A DNA stretch of 64,000 bases from Halorubellus litoreus. GTDB taxonomy: Archaea; Halobacteriota; Halobacteria; Halobacteriales; Natrialbaceae. The translations under genes and the position numbers were made by a program. Shown in pieces: positions 62,492-64,000 of the stretch (position 1 is its first letter; each line of letters begins with the position of its first letter). The notes below the pieces were generated by a model. It did no database searches, was not told the origin of the DNA, and saw only the letters and a list, made by a program, of their open reading frames with translations. The stretch covers positions 1,431,983-1,495,982 of the forward strand of contig NZ_JAZAQL010000001.1 in NCBI RefSeq assembly GCF_037081675.1, written 5' to 3'.

Positions 62492-62800
62492 ATGGTACGT
62501 GAAGATGGAAAGCGCAATTTCGCGCTTCGAGACCAGAGTGGCGAGGAAACCAGCGTGTTCTCAGGCAACACGCCCCGACAAGCAGCACTGAAGGCAGCAC
62601 GACGCCTCGAACCAGCACAAGGCGAAGAGAACGCCGAGAAGACCGAACTCCGGCTCCGAGAGAAAGGCACCGACAAAGTCCACATCTACGACGGCTGGGC
62701 CTGGAACGAACAAGCCCCAGACGACAAACCCGACTGGATGCCCGACGAGATCACCGAAGCCAACGTCTCGAAGAAACGGATCGAACACCTCGAAGAATAA
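62492..62800 (+). CDS. non-histone chromosomal protein MC1
   Basis: The 102-residue DNA-bending protein begins MVREDGKRNFALRD, with the conserved NTPRQAALKAARRL, LREKGTDKVHIYDGWAW and PDDKPDWMPD. MC1 compacts and bends DNA in halophilic and methanogenic archaea. The start is preceded by a short leader with GGAG at 62481 (an SD-like site 8 bases before the ATG) and an overlapping out-of-frame ATG. Confidence 0.95.
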   Translation: MVREDGKRNFALRDQSGEETSVFSGNTPRQAALKAARRLEPAQGEENAEKTELRLREKGTDKVHIYDGWAWNEQAPDDKPDWMPDEITEANVSKKRIEHLEE

Positions 62801-63384
62801 AACTCCCCCGCCTTTCTCGACCGACACGCATACGACCCCCGAGGGCGAACCTCGCCACCGCGCGGGCACCACCCGACCCGACCGACCGCACCACGCGTGG
62901 AATGACCCGTCGGCCTCCACCCGCGCGACACAACACACCACCAGCAGTCGGTACGTCCCACGCACCAGCAACCACCGCCAGCAGTCGGTACGTCCCACGC
63001 ACCAGCAACCACCGCCAGCAGTCGGTACGTCCCACGCACCAGCAACCACGGCGTCGACAACCAACCACACCTCACGCACGCGAAAGACCACGAAACTACC
63101 AACACAGCGCAGCTACAGGTCCAGCCGCTCCCCAGCCGCCACCAGTCACACTCGACGCCGAACCACCCCAGGGCCAACACCGACCCGGACCCAGCCGGAC
63201 ACACACGCCCCGTTCCACCCCCAGCATCCAACAGACACGCCCCACACCAACCGATCCCCTCCCTGGGCCACCACCACGCGTCACCTCACCGACGCTCATT
63301 CATATAACTCATCACGCGTACGCGCGGACCAGGAAACCATGCGAAACCGCCCCACGTGAACCCGATGACAATGGCCGAACGGAA
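62801..63384. other. CA-rich noncoding region upstream of the rRNA operon
   Basis: This 584-base stretch has no convincing gene. The plus strand is strongly C/A-rich and G-poor compared with the coding regions, so any plus-strand RNA would be weakly folded and any minus-strand RNA G/U-rich. Open frames in it are low-complexity and cross the 37-base repeat in several frames. It contains the tandem repeat at 62939-63050 and a short AT-rich stretch TTCATATAAC near 63299-63308. Confidence 0.6.
62939..63050. repeat. 37-bp tandem repeat, three copies
   Basis: The unit CAGCAGTCGGTACGTCCC... (37 bases) occurs three times head to tail with essentially no changes. Its length is not a multiple of three, so it does not encode a protein repeat. 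There are no spacers, so it is not a CRISPR array. Confidence 0.85.
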
Positions 63385-63399
63385 CGACGGCCTTAAATG
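63385..63399 (+). promoter_or_regulatory. rRNA promoter P1
   Basis: CGACGGCCTTAAATG matches the haloarchaeal rRNA promoter pattern CGACGCCCTTAAG and lies about 550 bases before the 16S gene. Confidence 0.7.
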
Positions 63400-63513
63400 T
63401 ATCACTCCCATCGGTATAGATGCGAACAAGGTGGCGCACGACGCCACCCCCTCCGGCCGCGACCCGGCACGGAGGCAGGAACGCCCCGGTCCACACACGG
63501 GACATCAACGAAA

Positions 63514-63529
63514 CGACGCCCTTAAGTAA
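63514..63529 (+). promoter_or_regulatory. rRNA promoter P2
   Basis: CGACGCCCTTAAGTAA is a near-perfect match to the known haloarchaeal rRNA promoter core and is followed by AAACAGGCG. Confidence 0.85.
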
Positions 63530-63591
63530 AACAGGCGATTTTGTTGTGACGTGAACGCCCCGCCGGAATGAACTTCGGCGTTGGGCGAGTC

Positions 63592-63606
63592 CGACGCCCT
63601 TAAGTG
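63592..63606 (+). promoter_or_regulatory. rRNA promoter P3
   Basis: CGACGCCCTTAAGTG repeats the same core 78 bases after P2. Such tandem promoters drive high rRNA synthesis. Confidence 0.85.
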
Positions 63607-63684
63607 GACACGGGGATTCGGATACGACGCACACGACACACCGAGATTCGGGGCACGTTCAACTCGTGCCCCAATCCCGGACGT

Positions 63685-63709
63685 GTTCGGCGAATACCAC
63701 TCGCCGAAC
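63685..63709 (+). other. hairpin in the pre-rRNA leader
   Basis: GTTCGGCGA and TCGCCGAAC form a perfect 9-bp stem with a 7-base loop after P3. Further helices can form at 63721-63739 (GAAGGG/CCCTTC) and 63736-63763. Confidence 0.55.
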
Positions 63710-63720
63710 GGAGCAACTCC

Positions 63721-63732
63721 GAAGGGCTTATG
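63721..63732 (+). promoter_or_regulatory. possible weak rRNA promoter P4
   Basis: GAAGGGCTTATG is a poorer match to the CCCTTAAG core, nearest to the 16S gene. It may instead be part of a leader helix. Confidence 0.3.
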
Positions 63733-63891
63733 TCCCTTCCCGGAATATGCTCAAGTCCGGAAGGAAATGAGGATTCCGCCCCTGCGGTCCGCCGTCAAGA
63801 CGGAATCTGATGTTAGCCCTGGTAGTTCGGTGACGCCCGATCGGCCGACTCGATCTGGATCACCGAACTCGGACCACGCAATGCAATAGAT

Positions 63892-63946
63892 GGAACACAC
63901 TCTATTCGAGTGTGTCCCGCCATACCCCCCGAGCCTTGAGCTCGGG
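63892..63946 (+). other. leader helices next to the 16S 5' end
   Basis: ACACACTC/GAGTGTGT (loop TATTC, 63895-63915) and CCCGAGC/GCTCGGG (loop CTTGA, 63928-63946) form two hairpins directly before the mature 16S end. They probably belong to the precursor processing region. The partner strand of the long processing stem is outside the window. Confidence 0.55.
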
Positions 63947-63949
63947 ACC

Positions 63950-64000
63950 ATTCCGGTTGATCCTGCCGGAGGCCATTGCTATCGGAGTTCGATTTAGCCA
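63950..64000 (+). rRNA. 16S rRNA, 5' end (partial)
   Basis: The window ends in ATTCCGGTTGATCCTGCCGG and the following GAGGCCATTGCTATCGGAG, the standard 5' end of haloarchaeal 16S rRNA. Only the first 51 bases are present. Confidence 0.98.

Noticed and set aside
62939..63050. CRISPR array
   Set aside because: Repeats are contiguous with no unique spacers and there are no cas genes. The same argument applies to 26588-27045, where only fixed sequence separates the hairpins.
62902..63396. 164-codon plus-strand frame and minus-strand frames over the 37-bp repeat
   Set aside because: Low complexity (Pro/Thr/Arg or Gly/Trp/Arg), and the repeat shifts frame with each copy, so these are not coding.

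Overview
The window is haloarchaeal (class Halobacteria) chromosomal DNA. It is very GC-rich and its proteins are strongly acidic. Secreted proteins carry twin-arginine/lipobox signals, many genes have a TATA-like box 25-35 bases upstream of the start codon (leaderless style), and the window holds LysW-type arginine genes, NMD3, MC1 chromatin protein and XPD-type helicases. It ends in the first ~51 bases of a 16S rRNA gene preceded by a typical haloarchaeal rRNA promoter array. A run of 96 N inside a tandem repeat (26877-26972) shows that this is a draft assembly. The genus cannot be fixed from the sequence alone.

Layout. 1-6.3 kb: tail of an unknown protein, small membrane proteins, a Taw2-like tRNA enzyme overlapping NMD3, and an XPD/Rad3 helicase. 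6.3-10.6 kb: a probable thiamine ABC transporter (ATPase, fused double permease, Tat lipoprotein). 10.8-15.9 kb: two divergent rhodaneses, a zinc-ribbon membrane protein, an aldehyde dehydrogenase and a membrane protein. 16.1-18.8 kb: the coupled methionine genes metY-metX. 19-26.5 kb: a CaCA cation antiporter, a beta-propeller protein, serB, an unidentified conserved-looking protein, a YgaP-like protein, a RecA/KaiC-like ATPase, serA and a coiled-coil protein. 26.5-32 kb: a 61-bp tandem hairpin array, threonine synthase, a PQQ-like lipoprotein, a winged-helix regulator, and a small family of HxxH membrane proteins including a truncated copy. 32.2-41.9 kb: a carbohydrate operon on the minus strand (substrate-binding protein, two permeases, ATPase, small membrane protein, Gfo/Idh, TIM-barrel isomerase, Gfo/Idh) next to a TrmB-like regulator, with a perfect palindrome upstream of its TATA box. 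43.6-53.3 kb: a complete LysW-dependent arginine cluster in the order argG-H-W-X-C-B-D-E-F, all minus strand, mostly with overlapping stops and starts. 53.6-62.8 kb: a small membrane protein, a 2H phosphoesterase-like protein, a bacterio-opsin-activator-type regulator, two SDR enzymes, a Tat lipoprotein hydrolase, a second XPD-like helicase, pyrD, an AbrB-like protein and MC1. 62.8-64 kb: noncoding CA-rich DNA with a 37-bp tandem repeat, then the rRNA promoters and the 16S start.

The genes fall into biosynthesis (Arg, Met, Ser, Thr, pyrimidine), uptake (thiamine, carbohydrate), sulfur transfer, and information processing. The most interesting unexplained structure is a dispersed family of about a dozen short hairpins, ~9-bp stems with compensatory changes, found in four clusters. 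Each cluster lies directly 3' of a minus-strand gene. One cluster has expanded into a tandem array that also copies the 3' end of thrC. Other points worth a second look are the HxxH membrane family, a nine-codon relay ORF between argD and argE, and the dual Gfo/Idh plus isomerase sugar operon.
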